Below are positions 1 through 7,066 of a DNA stretch of 23,121 nt, in pieces. Position numbers and translations under genes: made by a program. The notes beneath the pieces were generated by a model. That model made no database searches and had not been told where the DNA came from. It saw nothing but the letters and a program-made list of their open reading frames with translations. The first letter of the stretch is position 1, and each line of letters begins with the position of its first letter. Origin of the DNA: Eubacteriales bacterium (GTDB taxonomy: Bacteria; Bacillota; Clostridia; Acetivibrionales; STF1-152); contig JAQVNH010000002.1 in assembly GCA_028703215.1 (NCBI GenBank), forward strand, positions 1 through 23,121, given 5' to 3'.

Positions 1-44
1 CGATAGCGATAAAAAGTATATTATAACGGAGGATTTTGCGCCTG

Positions 45-1214
45 ATGGATTACAAATTTAACAGAGCATGGGCTGAGATAGATCTCGACAATATTGCGCA
101 TAATGTCAGGGAAATACGCAGGATAACCGACAAAAAGTCCGAAATAATGGGAGTCGTAAAAGCAGATGCTTACGGGCATGGAGTAATGGAAGTGGCAAAA
201 ACGCTCCTCGAAAACGGAGTCTCAAGTCTGGCTGTATCAATGCTGGATGAGGCAATTCAGCTTCGGAATAACGGAATAACTGCGCCGATCCTGATATTAA
301 GCTATACCGATCCGGTCAGGGCGGACGAGATAATAAGGCATCATGTGACGCAGACGGTATTCAGCCACGACCTTGCAGAGGCTTTGTCCGATGCAGCCGT
401 TAAGGCAGGCGCTCAGGTCAAGATCCATATCAAAGTTGATACGGGGATGACACGTGTCGGATTTATGTCCGGCTACAGCGCAGTGAAAAACATCGAGAGA
501 ATCAGCAGGCTGCCGGGAATAATTATCGAGGGACTGTTTACACATTTCGCGACAGCTGACGAAAAGGACAAGACTTACACGCATGAGCAGTTCAGCAAAT
601 TCATGAGCATCTGGAGCGAGCTTAACAGGATCGGGATCCTGATTCCGGTCAAGCATTGCGCAAACAGCGCGGCAATTACGGATCTGCCCGACATGCACCT
701 TGATCTTGTAAGACCGGGTATCATATTGTACGGCCTCTATCCTTCCAAAGAAGTCGATCACGGCATAATGAAGCTCAAACCGGCTATGACGCTGAAGGCT
801 GACATAATACTTGTGAAAAATGTTGAGGACGGTATACCGGTCAGCTACGGCGGCGATTATGTAACAAAAGGGGAGAGGCGTATCGCGACCATCCCCGTGG
901 GTTATGCGGACGGTTATTCAAGACTTCTCAGCGACAGGGGGAAGGTCCTCATCAATGGCGAATACGCGCCTATCGTCGGGCGTGTATGCATGGACCAGAC
1001 CATGGTGGATGTGACCGATTTAAAGTCCGGAGCCGCGGTGGGAGACGAAGTAGTGCTCATAGGCACTCAGGGCGGGAAAGCCATTTCAGCTGAGGATGTT
1101 GCGGAATGGGCTGAAACGATAAACTATGAAGTGGTTTCGCTGATAGGGAAAAGGATACCGCGATTCTACATAAAGAATGGCAGATATACTGATGTATTGA
1201 ATTATTTGATATGA
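45..1214 (+). CDS. alr: Alanine racemase
   Basis: PLP-dependent racemase that interconverts L- and D-alanine in the cytoplasm, supplying D-Ala for peptidoglycan. Seen: the N-terminal PLP-lysine motif VVKADAYGHG with Lys39 (numbered from the ATG at 45) and the C-terminal VSYGGDY motif with Tyr268, the second catalytic base of the family, followed by TIPVGYADGYSR and GRVCMDQTMVDVT. Length 389 aa is normal. Start choice: GGAGG lies at 28-32. An in-frame TTG at 36 is only 3 nt away and the ATG at 45 is 12 nt away; neither spacing is ideal. I prefer the ATG, which places the lysine at the family's usual position, but the TTG (392 aa) is possible. The last codons lie inside a perfect 16-bp inverted repeat. 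Identity is very secure; the start is not. Confidence 0.96.
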   Translation: MDYKFNRAWAEIDLDNIAHNVREIRRITDKKSEIMGVVKADAYGHGVMEVAKTLLENGVSSLAVSMLDEAIQLRNNGITAPILILSYTDPVRADEIIRHHVTQTVFSHDLAEALSDAAVKAGAQVKIHIKVDTGMTRVGFMSGYSAVKNIERISRLPGIIIEGLFTHFATADEKDKTYTHEQFSKFMSIWSELNRIGILIPVKHCANSAAITDLPDMHLDLVRPGIILYGLYPSKEVDHGIMKLKPAMTLKADIILVKNVEDGIPVSYGGDYVTKGERRIATIPVGYADGYSRLLSDRGKVLINGEYAPIVGRVCMDQTMVDVTDLKSGAAVGDEVVLIGTQGGKAISAEDVAEWAETINYEVVSLIGKRIPRFYIKNGRYTDVLNYLI

Positions 1215-1274
1215 CTCCGGAGAAAGTCATATCAAATAATGCAAAGGGCATATGCCTTGAATTATTTGATATGA
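1197..1274. repeat. Triple repeat (two direct, one inverted) forming a 16-bp hairpin over the alr stop
   Basis: An 18-bp sequence beginning TTGAATTATTTGATATGA occurs at 1197-1214 and again, identical, at 1257-1274. Between them lies an inverted copy. ATTATTTGATATGACT (1201-1216) and its exact reverse complement (1225-1240) form a 16-bp stem with an 8-nt loop. A small palindrome GGCATATGCC sits at 1247-1256. No T-tract follows the stem, so it is not a canonical intrinsic terminator, though it may stabilise or end the alr message. The first copy supplies the last codons and stop of alr. The repeats are seen directly; function is unknown. Confidence 0.85.
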
Positions 1275-1275
1275 T

Positions 1276-1304
1276 TTGACCTGGGAATGCTTTTCTAATA
1301 TAAT
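1276..1304 (+). promoter_or_regulatory. Sigma-A type promoter for the secreted coiled-coil protein
   Basis: TTGACC (1276-1281), 17-nt spacer, perfect TATAAT (1299-1304). It starts 2 bp after the last repeat copy and lies about 40 bp upstream of the gene at 1346, so that gene is probably expressed independently of alr. Confidence 0.75.
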
Positions 1305-1345
1305 TTCTGCGTAAATCATGCAGATCCGTGGAGGTAATACTTAAG

Positions 1346-1894
1346 ATGAAAAAGTCAGGGAAATTTTATTTTATCGCAATAATCGCAATTCTGGTATGCT
1401 TTGTTTTTCAGGCGGCGCAGGCAGCGACAAGCGAACCGGGAAGCGAGGGCGATCCGCTGGTTTCAAAAGGCTATGTCGACCAGCAGCTGAATATTTTGCT
1501 TGAAAAGATGCGAACGATCCAGTTCCAAAACAATGAGCTAACAACAAAGGTTGCAGCTCTGCAAACGAGTTTGGATGAGATTGCGGCGGGCGGCGCAGGA
1601 TCATCAGCCCAAGGATATACAGTAATCGAAATAACAGCCGGGCAGCTTCTGCTTGCAGGTGAGGGCGGAGTTGAAATCATTTTGAGAAGCGGCCAGGCAG
1701 TTGCGATTTCCGGCATCAACGGAGATGGCATAGCGGATATTACGGCGGGCAAGAGCACGGCCTATGACTTGAAAAGCGGTGACGCGCTGCCGCAGAACCA
1801 CCTTCTTCTGCTTCCGAGAAATGACGGGAGAGGTATCCAGGCATCAACAAATATTTTCATTATGATTCGAGGAGAATACACGATAAACGAGTAA
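1346..1894 (+). CDS. Small secreted coiled-coil protein, unknown function
   Basis: 182-residue exported protein that I cannot assign to a named family. The N-terminus is a classical signal peptide: MKKSGK, a hydrophobic stretch of about 17 residues, then QAAQA before ATSEPG, with cleavage likely near residue 26. Next comes a DPLVSKGYVDQQL segment leading into a short heptad-like helix rich in Leu, Gln and Glu (about residues 42-80), a Gly/Ala/Ser linker, and a C-terminal part of short beta-strand-like stretches (EITAGQLLLAGEGG, EIILRSGQAVAI, HLLLLPRNDGRG). There is no SLH, LysM or catalytic motif and no LPXTG. The ATG at 1346 is chosen because it begins the signal peptide; a GTG at 1328 would add six residues but overlaps the GGAGG at 1330-1334. 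It has its own promoter and converges on tagA. A role at the wall surface is inference only. Confidence 0.8.
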   Translation: MKKSGKFYFIAIIAILVCFVFQAAQAATSEPGSEGDPLVSKGYVDQQLNILLEKMRTIQFQNNELTTKVAALQTSLDEIAAGGAGSSAQGYTVIEITAGQLLLAGEGGVEIILRSGQAVAISGINGDGIADITAGKSTAYDLKSGDALPQNHLLLLPRNDGRGIQASTNIFIMIRGEYTINE

Positions 1895-1992
1895 ATCTTA
1901 ATTTAAGATCATAAGATCACCCGGAACATCTGATTTTTCAAACATCTGATATTACGAGGGGCATCTTATTTTAAGCAATTCATTGAATACGG
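1895..1992. other. Convergent intergenic region with palindrome and short repeats
   Basis: Gap between two converging genes. It holds the palindrome ATCTTAA-T-TTAAGAT (1895-1909) right after the stop codon of the secreted-protein gene, and AACATCTGAT twice with a 16-bp period (1925-1934, 1941-1950). No GC-rich hairpin with a T-tract is visible, so termination here is unclear. Confidence 0.5.
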
Positions 1993-2727
1993 TTATCGGC
2001 GCCTTTTATATTTGGCTTTCAGGATTTGAAACATGAACCTCGGCAGGTCAAGCATCCTCTTGAATCTCCGGGGTTCCTTGATGAGACGGTAAAGCCACTC
2101 GAACCCCGCTTTGCGTATGAATTCCGGAGCAAGACGGGCCTTGCCGGCAAAAACATCAAGGCTCCCGCCAACGCCTATGCATACCTTTGCTTTAAGTTTG
2201 CTTTTATTTTCATTGATCCATTTTTCCTGTTTTGACGCGCCGAGTGCCACAAGCAAAACATTTGCCCCTGAATCGTTGATTTCGGCGATTATGAGATCCT
2301 CTTCTTTTTCATCGAAATACCCGTGATGTGTGCCGGCAATATTTATACCGGGATGGGCCTGAATCAGTTTTTGCTCTGCGAGCTCCGCAACCCCGGGCTT
2401 TGCGCCCAACAAGAAAAATGAAACGAAGGGATTGGCGTCGGCAAACAGTTTTCTTATGATATCTATTCCGGATACTTTTGCGGGGACTTTTTCGCCCAAT
2501 ATGGAAGAGGCGAGAACTACTCCTGCTCCATCAGCCACAACAAGATCCCCGCTGTTAAGAATATCTTTAAGCGTTTTGTCGCGCTGGGCGGCCATGATTA
2601 TTTCGGAATTGGGTGTGAAAACTGTCCGTGTTTCGCCGCCTTCAAGGAATCCGTTGATTTTCTCGCAAGCATCATCCATTGTTATGCTGTCTATGCTGAC
2701 TCCAAGGATATCAACCGTTTTTCTCAT
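1993..2727 (-). CDS. tagA: WecG/TagA/CpsF family glycosyltransferase
   Basis: Probable UDP-ManNAc:GlcNAc-PP-undecaprenol ManNAc transferase (GT26), acting on the cytoplasmic face of the membrane to make the linkage disaccharide of teichoic acid or secondary wall polymers. Seen in 244 aa (usual family length): TPNSEIIMAAQRD (about 39-51), LVVADGAGVVLASSILG with the conserved Asp-Gly, KVSGIDI, and the C-terminal GVGGSLDVFAGKARLAPEFIRKAG followed by GFEWLYRLIKEPRR, all typical of the family. The start ATG at 2727 has AAAGGA upstream and lies inside the last 17 nt of the upstream GT4-CsaB gene, so translation is probably coupled. In Paenibacillus and related bacteria TagA and CsaB together make pyruvylated ManNAc for anchoring SLH-domain proteins; the same role is inferred here. 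Exact sugar specificity is not readable from sequence. Confidence 0.92.
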   Translation of the reverse strand: MRKTVDILGVSIDSITMDDACEKINGFLEGGETRTVFTPNSEIIMAAQRDKTLKDILNSGDLVVADGAGVVLASSILGEKVPAKVSGIDIIRKLFADANPFVSFFLLGAKPGVAELAEQKLIQAHPGINIAGTHHGYFDEKEEDLIIAEINDSGANVLLVALGASKQEKWINENKSKLKAKVCIGVGGSLDVFAGKARLAPEFIRKAGFEWLYRLIKEPRRFKRMLDLPRFMFQILKAKYKRRR

Positions 2728-5011
2728 CAGCGCCGTCCTTTCCCGAAGGCCGTCTTTTATTATGAGCCTCCCGCATCAATCCGGCCGCAAGGCTTGCATT
2801 TACAAGAGCTTTTGCCTTAAGATCCTTTGTGACTTCTAGTATTTCAGCGCTGATTTTGTCTCTGCGATTCCATGTATCATCGAGCAGGGCTATCAGCTTG
2901 GATCCGTCAAGATGTTTTACACTCCCCGCTGAAGCATCAGACTGGCCTATATACTTGAGAAACGAATCTACCTTCGGCTCATAAACGAGTCCGACCACGG
3001 GGATACCGAGACTTGCCGCAAAGACAAGCGAGTGAAGCCTCATGCCGACCATTATTTCCATGCGGGAAGTGATTCCGAGAACTTCCCTGACGCTGTATTT
3101 CTTTCTCAGTACAAATGCATTTTTCTTCATTTTTGAAACGATATTGTCCAATATTGCTATGTCCTTTGGCTGCATGGGTATAAATACGGGTTTTGCGTTA
3201 TATCGGATTGCCATATGGTCTGCCGCTTCCGCAAGCGCAATAACGGCGGAAGCCTCTTCATTATGCCTGAATCCGTCCCATTTTCTGGCGGAAAATCCGA
3301 TAAACGGACCTTCCTCGCCCATGCCTTCATCAGAAAAAATTTCAGAGACCCTTGCGGGGGGGGCAGGCTCGATGTTGAAAGCCGGGTCCACGGTAACGAC
3401 TATTCCGGGCTTGTCTATCCCGAGTTTTTGCAGGACCTTTGCAGATTCTTCCTCTCTGAGCGTTATCAGATCGATACCGTTCATGACCTTTTGCGTGAGC
3501 TTCCTGTTGATATACTTGTTTATAGGCTCAATTCCGTTGGCGTACAGCATTACATTGAGGCCCATCTTTTTGGCCACCCATATGATCAGGAGATAATAAA
3601 AAAGGGAGCGGGTGCTTGTGCTCTCCTGGATCAAAGTTCCTCCTCCGTAAAGAAAAAGGTCGGAATTCTTCATGGTTCGGATGATCTTTGGAATATTTAT
3701 TCTGTTTATGGAATTGATCCCGTATGTTTTACGTATTTCCACAGGATCATTTGACAACACAACAAATCTCGGATCCTTTTTATATTTCCTGAGGTCGTCA
3801 AGAATTTTCATCAGCATCGCGTCATCTCCGATGTTTTTAAATCCGTAGTATCCGGAAATTATCGCGTCATAATGCCTTTTACTGTCTTTTGCGGCAATGC
3901 CCCTTTGAACTATCGACCTGTATATATCAAGCTGGGTCTTGCACATAGAGTCAAGCGAAAAATTGCTTTCCGCCTTTGAATAAAGCTTTTCCGCCATGCT
4001 TTGCCTTTTGCGTCTGTCCTGAGCCAATTCGAGTATATATCGCGCCAGTTCCCGATGATCTCCGGGGTTGAATAGAAATCCGTTTCGTCCGTTGTCGATG
4101 AGGTCGGGTATTCCTCCCACATTTGTGCTGATTGTAGCTCTCCTTGCCTTTACTCCCTCAAGGATCGAATATGGAAAGGTTTCGCTAAGAGAAGAAAGAA
4201 CATTTATATCTATATTGCATAAAAATTCATATGAATCGCGGATCCAGCCGAGGAAGAAGACTTTTTTCTGAAGACGAAGGGATCTGACCTTGCGCTCAAG
4301 TTTCTTCCTGTCCTCTCCGTCTCCTCCGACAAGGAATTTGACCTTGCTGTTTTTTTCCGCGACAGCTGCCGCAGCCTCAATAAAAGTGTTTACGCCTTTT
4401 ACGGGGACAAGGCGGGCGAGAATCCCGACAAGCACATCATCGGCGGCGACGTCAAGCCCGAATTTTTCAATGAACTCGTCTTTTGAATACTTTGGGAGGT
4501 CTATGTTGAAATCCATGCCGTTATAGACGGTATAAATATTTTCAAAATCAAACTGTCTCTCGATCAGCATGTCTTTGAATCTATTTGAAACTGTGACATG
4601 GTAATCCACAAAACGCAGTGCGATGGTATTTATGAGGCCGAAGGTATACCTCTTCCAGAAGCTGTGCAGATAGTCGAGACGGTAGTCGCTGTGAACAGTT
4701 GTGACCGTGGGGATATCGGTGCGGCGTCTCACAAGAAATGAGAACATATTTGCCTTTGCTCCATGCGAATGAACGATACTATATCCGCCGGATCTGATTA
4801 TTCCCAGGATTTTTCGAAGATCAGAGATAAAGTTATGGGAATTTACGACCTCGATGTCAATGCCCATTTTTTTTGCATCTTCGGTAAACTCGCCGGGACG
4901 CAGCGCGATTATTTTTACATCGATATACTTGCCGAGTTCTTTAACCAAAGACAGAACATGGATTTTGGCTCCCCCGACGTCTCCGCCGCCAATCATATGA
5001 AGGACCTTCAT
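2711..5011 (-). CDS. csaB: Fusion: GT4 glycosyltransferase + CsaB polysaccharide pyruvyl transferase
   Basis: A 766-residue two-domain enzyme. Residues 1 to about 378 form a GT-B retaining glycosyltransferase of family 4: MIGGGDVGGAKIHV near the N-terminus, VGILARLVPVKG, FLVGGDGEDRKKLE, and the E-x7-E motif in SETFPYSILEG. From His380 a second enzyme begins, SGYYGFKNIGDDAML, then FLYGGGTLIQE, LNVMLYANGIEPI, and VGMRLHSLVFAASLGIPVVG. These are hallmarks of CsaB, which transfers pyruvate from PEP to a wall-polymer sugar, usually ManNAc, to create the ligand for SLH domains. CsaB is ordinarily a free protein of about 370 aa, so the fusion is notable. No internal stop or frameshift is seen at the join. 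ATG at 5011 has GGAGG 5 nt upstream. The 3' end overlaps tagA by 17 nt. Domain assignments are secure; acceptor and donor sugars are not. Confidence 0.93.
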   Translation of the reverse strand: MKVLHMIGGGDVGGAKIHVLSLVKELGKYIDVKIIALRPGEFTEDAKKMGIDIEVVNSHNFISDLRKILGIIRSGGYSIVHSHGAKANMFSFLVRRRTDIPTVTTVHSDYRLDYLHSFWKRYTFGLINTIALRFVDYHVTVSNRFKDMLIERQFDFENIYTVYNGMDFNIDLPKYSKDEFIEKFGLDVAADDVLVGILARLVPVKGVNTFIEAAAAVAEKNSKVKFLVGGDGEDRKKLERKVRSLRLQKKVFFLGWIRDSYEFLCNIDINVLSSLSETFPYSILEGVKARRATISTNVGGIPDLIDNGRNGFLFNPGDHRELARYILELAQDRRKRQSMAEKLYSKAESNFSLDSMCKTQLDIYRSIVQRGIAAKDSKRHYDAIISGYYGFKNIGDDAMLMKILDDLRKYKKDPRFVVLSNDPVEIRKTYGINSINRINIPKIIRTMKNSDLFLYGGGTLIQESTSTRSLFYYLLIIWVAKKMGLNVMLYANGIEPINKYINRKLTQKVMNGIDLITLREEESAKVLQKLGIDKPGIVVTVDPAFNIEPAPPARVSEIFSDEGMGEEGPFIGFSARKWDGFRHNEEASAVIALAEAADHMAIRYNAKPVFIPMQPKDIAILDNIVSKMKKNAFVLRKKYSVREVLGITSRMEIMVGMRLHSLVFAASLGIPVVGLVYEPKVDSFLKYIGQSDASAGSVKHLDGSKLIALLDDTWNRRDKISAEILEVTKDLKAKALVNASLAAGLMREAHNKRRPSGKDGADEKNG

Positions 5012-5069
5012 CTATACCTCCGTAATTCCGGACGATTGCTAAAATACGCGTTTTCGAATCATCATCATC

Positions 5070-5098
5070 AGTTTATTTATTGATATCGTAAATGTCAA
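5070..5098 (-). promoter_or_regulatory. Probable promoter of the csaB-tagA operon
   Basis: Read on the minus strand: TTGACA (5098-5093), 17-nt spacer, TAAACT (5075-5070). The -35 is perfect and the -10 matches 4 of 6. It lies about 60 bp upstream of the csaB start. Confidence 0.6.
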
Positions 5099-5113
5099 CA
5101 AAATTGATGGCTG

Positions 5114-5142
5114 TGGACAAAGCATAACTGCGCGGGTATAAT
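5114..5142 (+). promoter_or_regulatory. Probable promoter of yitT-family gene
   Basis: TGGACA (5114-5119), 17-nt spacer, TATAAT (5137-5142), about 50 bp upstream of the GTG start at 5191. It is divergent from the csaB promoter in the same gap. Confidence 0.6.
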
Positions 5143-5190
5143 ATCTTTGGCGGTCGCGGGTGTTCATGCGATGTCGCCAAGAGGGGAAAA

Positions 5191-6093
5191 GTGTTAAAAA
5201 AGAATTTTTTGGACAGCTGGAAAGATTATTTGATGATAATTTCGGGTTGCATCATTACGGCAATCTCGATAGATGTTTTCCTTGTGCCGTTTAGGATAGC
5301 TCCCGGAGGCTTTGCGGGGTTATCCACAGTTATCTACTATCTTATCGGGCAGAAAATCCCGGTCGGCGTTCTGATGCTAATGATGAATATCCCTTTGTTT
5401 GCCATCGGGTACAAGTATATCGGAAAAAGCTTTCTTTTCAGGACAATTTTCGGAACAGCGCTGCTTTCAATAGTGACCGACCTCCTTAAACCTTTTACAG
5501 ACATATTTGTGGGGAAATATCTTGTGTCTTCCGGAACCGAGCTTTCTCCGGACATATTGCTTTATTCGGTCTTCGGCGGAGCCCTGATGGGCATAGGCAT
5601 CGGGCTGGTATTTAAATCCGGAGCGACTACAGGAGGCACCGATCTTGTTGCTAAGATTATCAATCATTTTGCACCTTCCCTTACTCTCGGTCAGATGCTG
5701 CTTTTGGTCGACATGATCATCATAATATTTGCCTCTGTGGTATTCAAGAGCTTCCTTCTGGGGTTATATGCGGTGGTTTCAATATTCATTACGACTAAAA
5801 TAATGGACAGTATCATCGAGGGCATAAATTTCGCGAAATCGATTTATATCATTTCGGATAAATCGGACATCATTGCCGGACACATTCTCGAGGAACTGGA
5901 CAGGGGAGTCACAAGCCTTAACGGGGTAGGGATGTACACAGGCGAGGATAAGAGGGTTTTATTCTGTGTTGTGCAAAAAGGACAGCTCCCGCAGCTCAAA
6001 AGGATCGTCAGATCGATCGACGACAAAGCGTTTATGATACTGACAGATGCCAGGGAAGTTCTCGGGGAGGGCTTTCAAAAACACGGGCAGTGA
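5191..6093 (+). CDS. YitT family membrane protein (YitT_membrane + DUF2179)
   Basis: 300-aa integral membrane protein. About five to six hydrophobic segments run from residue 14 to about 205 (for example YLMIISGCIITAISIDVFLV, VGVLMLMMNIPLFAIGY, MLLLVDMIIIIFASVVF), with the family signature PFRIAPGGFAGLSTV and the SGATTGGTDLVAKI loop. A soluble C-terminal domain (about 230-290) follows, with RGVTSLNGVGMYTGEDKRVLFCVV, characteristic of DUF2179. The biochemical role of the family is not established; a transport role has been suggested for some members. The start is the GTG at 5191, preceded by GAGGGG at 5181-5186; ATG codons upstream are out of frame. It is a single gene with its own promoter, followed by the FMN riboswitch region. 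Confidence 0.9.
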   Translation: MLKKNFLDSWKDYLMIISGCIITAISIDVFLVPFRIAPGGFAGLSTVIYYLIGQKIPVGVLMLMMNIPLFAIGYKYIGKSFLFRTIFGTALLSIVTDLLKPFTDIFVGKYLVSSGTELSPDILLYSVFGGALMGIGIGLVFKSGATTGGTDLVAKIINHFAPSLTLGQMLLLVDMIIIIFASVVFKSFLLGLYAVVSIFITTKIMDSIIEGINFAKSIYIISDKSDIIAGHILEELDRGVTSLNGVGMYTGEDKRVLFCVVQKGQLPQLKRIVRSIDDKAFMILTDAREVLGEGFQKHGQ

Positions 6094-6161
6094 TCCTTTT
6101 TTGGCAGTGAACTGAAACCGGCGGCAAAAAAAAGAATCTTGTTAATATAACATGTGCCTAT

Positions 6162-6188
6162 TGACCTTTTGATTTTTAATGTTAAAAT
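6162..6188 (+). promoter_or_regulatory. Possible promoter for the FMN riboswitch-ribU transcript
   Basis: TTGACC at 6162-6167 and TAAAAT at 6183-6188 with a 15-nt spacer, just upstream of the aptamer. Spacing is short, so this is tentative. Confidence 0.4.
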
Positions 6189-6202
6189 ATTGTAAAACAG
6201 AA

Positions 6203-6326
6203 TATCTTCAGGGCAGGGTGAAATTCCCGATCGGCGGTAATGAGGCGCAAATGCCTTTAGCCCGCGAGCGAAAGCAGACCAGGTTAGATTCCGGGGCCGA
6301 CAGTAAAGTCTGGATGGAAGAAGTGT
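6203..6326 (+). promoter_or_regulatory. FMN riboswitch aptamer (RFN element)
   Basis: The conserved RFN blocks are present in order: CTTCAGGGCAGGGTGAAATT at the 5' side, TCCCGATCGGCGGTAATG, the AGCCCGCGAG segment, GATTCCGGGGCCGACAG, and the 3' block TGGATGGAAGAAG that closes P1 with the 5' CTTC. It binds FMN in the nascent transcript. Downstream gene ribU (riboflavin uptake) is the classical target; FMN binding should turn expression off. Confidence 0.95.
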
Positions 6327-6342
6327 GCAGCGCGCGCGATAT

Positions 6343-6370
6343 ACCCTGAAGATTTTTCTTCAGGGTTTTT
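6343..6370 (+). terminator. Riboswitch-controlled intrinsic terminator
   Basis: ACCCTGAAGA (6343-6352), TTTT loop, TCTTCAGGGT (6357-6366), then a T-run to 6370. The 5' arm CCCTGAAGAT (6344-6353) is also an exact 10-bp complement of the 5' edge of the aptamer (ATCTTCAGGG, 6204-6213). Without FMN the P1 5' strand can therefore capture the terminator arm and act as antiterminator; with FMN, P1 closes and the terminator forms. Confidence 0.9.
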
Positions 6371-6401
6371 ATTTTACATAAGGTAAAACGGGAGGCGCAT
6401 T

Positions 6402-6956
6402 ATGAGAAAGACAAATGTAAAAAAACTTGTGAGAATGGCGATACTATCCGCTATGGGCATAGTCCTCATGATATGGCCCAGGCTGCCTATCATTCCTGCG
6501 GCTCCGTGGCTTGAATACGAAATGGCTGACGTCCCGATCCTCATAGGGGCATTCATGTACGGACCTGCCGCGGGGTTTGTCATTACGCTTGTTGTGTCTG
6601 CAATACAGGCCTTTACGGTAAGCGCTGCAAGCGGCTGGGTAGGATTTGTCATGCATGTTATCGCAACCGGAACGCTTGTTTTAGTCGCAGGTACGATATA
6701 CAAATTCATCCATTCAAGAAAAGGCGCGATAATTGCGCTTATCGCAGGCGCGCTCTCAATGACAGCAATCATGGTGCCGACAAATCTGTTTTTTACTGTC
6801 CGGTTCTGGGGAGCTCCGTATGATGCCGTTGTTGCCTCGATAGTTCCGGTCATACTGCCTTTCAACCTTATTAAAGCGGGGCTTAATTCGATTATCGTAG
6901 GGCTGCTTTATAAACCGCTGAGCAGGTTCTTGAAGGATCATATCGTAAGAGGATAA
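6402..6956 (+). CDS. ribU: Riboflavin ECF transporter substrate-binding subunit RibU
   Basis: S-component of an energy-coupling-factor transporter that imports riboflavin; it needs a shared EcfA/A'/T module encoded elsewhere. In 184 aa there are about six hydrophobic segments (VRMAILSAMGIVLMIW, VPILIGAFMYGPAAGFVITL, VGFVMHVIATGTLVLVAG, GAIIALIAGALSMTAIMVP, and a C-terminal pair around LPFNLIKAGLNSIIVGLLY). The pattern LEYEMADVPILIGAFMYGP is typical of RibU. Length is normal. GGGAGG lies 6 nt before the ATG. The FMN riboswitch directly upstream independently supports the substrate. No ribDEAH genes follow, so this is a salvage-only locus. Confidence 0.95.
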   Translation: MRKTNVKKLVRMAILSAMGIVLMIWPRLPIIPAAPWLEYEMADVPILIGAFMYGPAAGFVITLVVSAIQAFTVSAASGWVGFVMHVIATGTLVLVAGTIYKFIHSRKGAIIALIAGALSMTAIMVPTNLFFTVRFWGAPYDAVVASIVPVILPFNLIKAGLNSIIVGLLYKPLSRFLKDHIVRG

Positions 6957-6976
6957 AACAGCCGGATTAAACAGCT

Positions 6977-7005
6977 AAAAACGTCGGAATGTTTTTTTAA
7001 CCGAC
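6977..7005 (-). terminator. Weak possible terminator of the arg operon
   Basis: Read on the minus strand: GTCGG (7005-7001), a 13-nt loop, CCGAC (6987-6983), then C-free GTTTTT across 6982-6977. The stem is only 5 bp, so confidence is low. Confidence 0.35.
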
Positions 7006-7022
7006 CGCTGAAAATCATTACA

Positions 7023-7066
7023 TGTCAGACGAAGTGTCAGACAAATTTTCAGGCGAAGTCCCTGAC
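7023..7066. repeat. Degenerate 24-bp tandem duplication at the GNAT 3' end
   Basis: TGTCAGAC occurs at 7023-7030 and 7035-7042. On a 24-bp offset, 7026-7042 and 7050-7066 match at 13 of 17 positions. On the minus strand the end of the gene (GACTTCGCCTGA) is echoed just downstream as CACTTCGTCTGA, so the duplication includes the stop codon. Confidence 0.5.

Noticed and set aside
3042..3754. Two overlapping plus-strand open frames of about 180 codons
   Set aside because: They are antisense to the CsaB domain, whose motifs are intact; no start signals.
5057..5069. ATC triplet run as a functional repeat
   Set aside because: Only three to four units inside a leader; no reason to think it more than chance.
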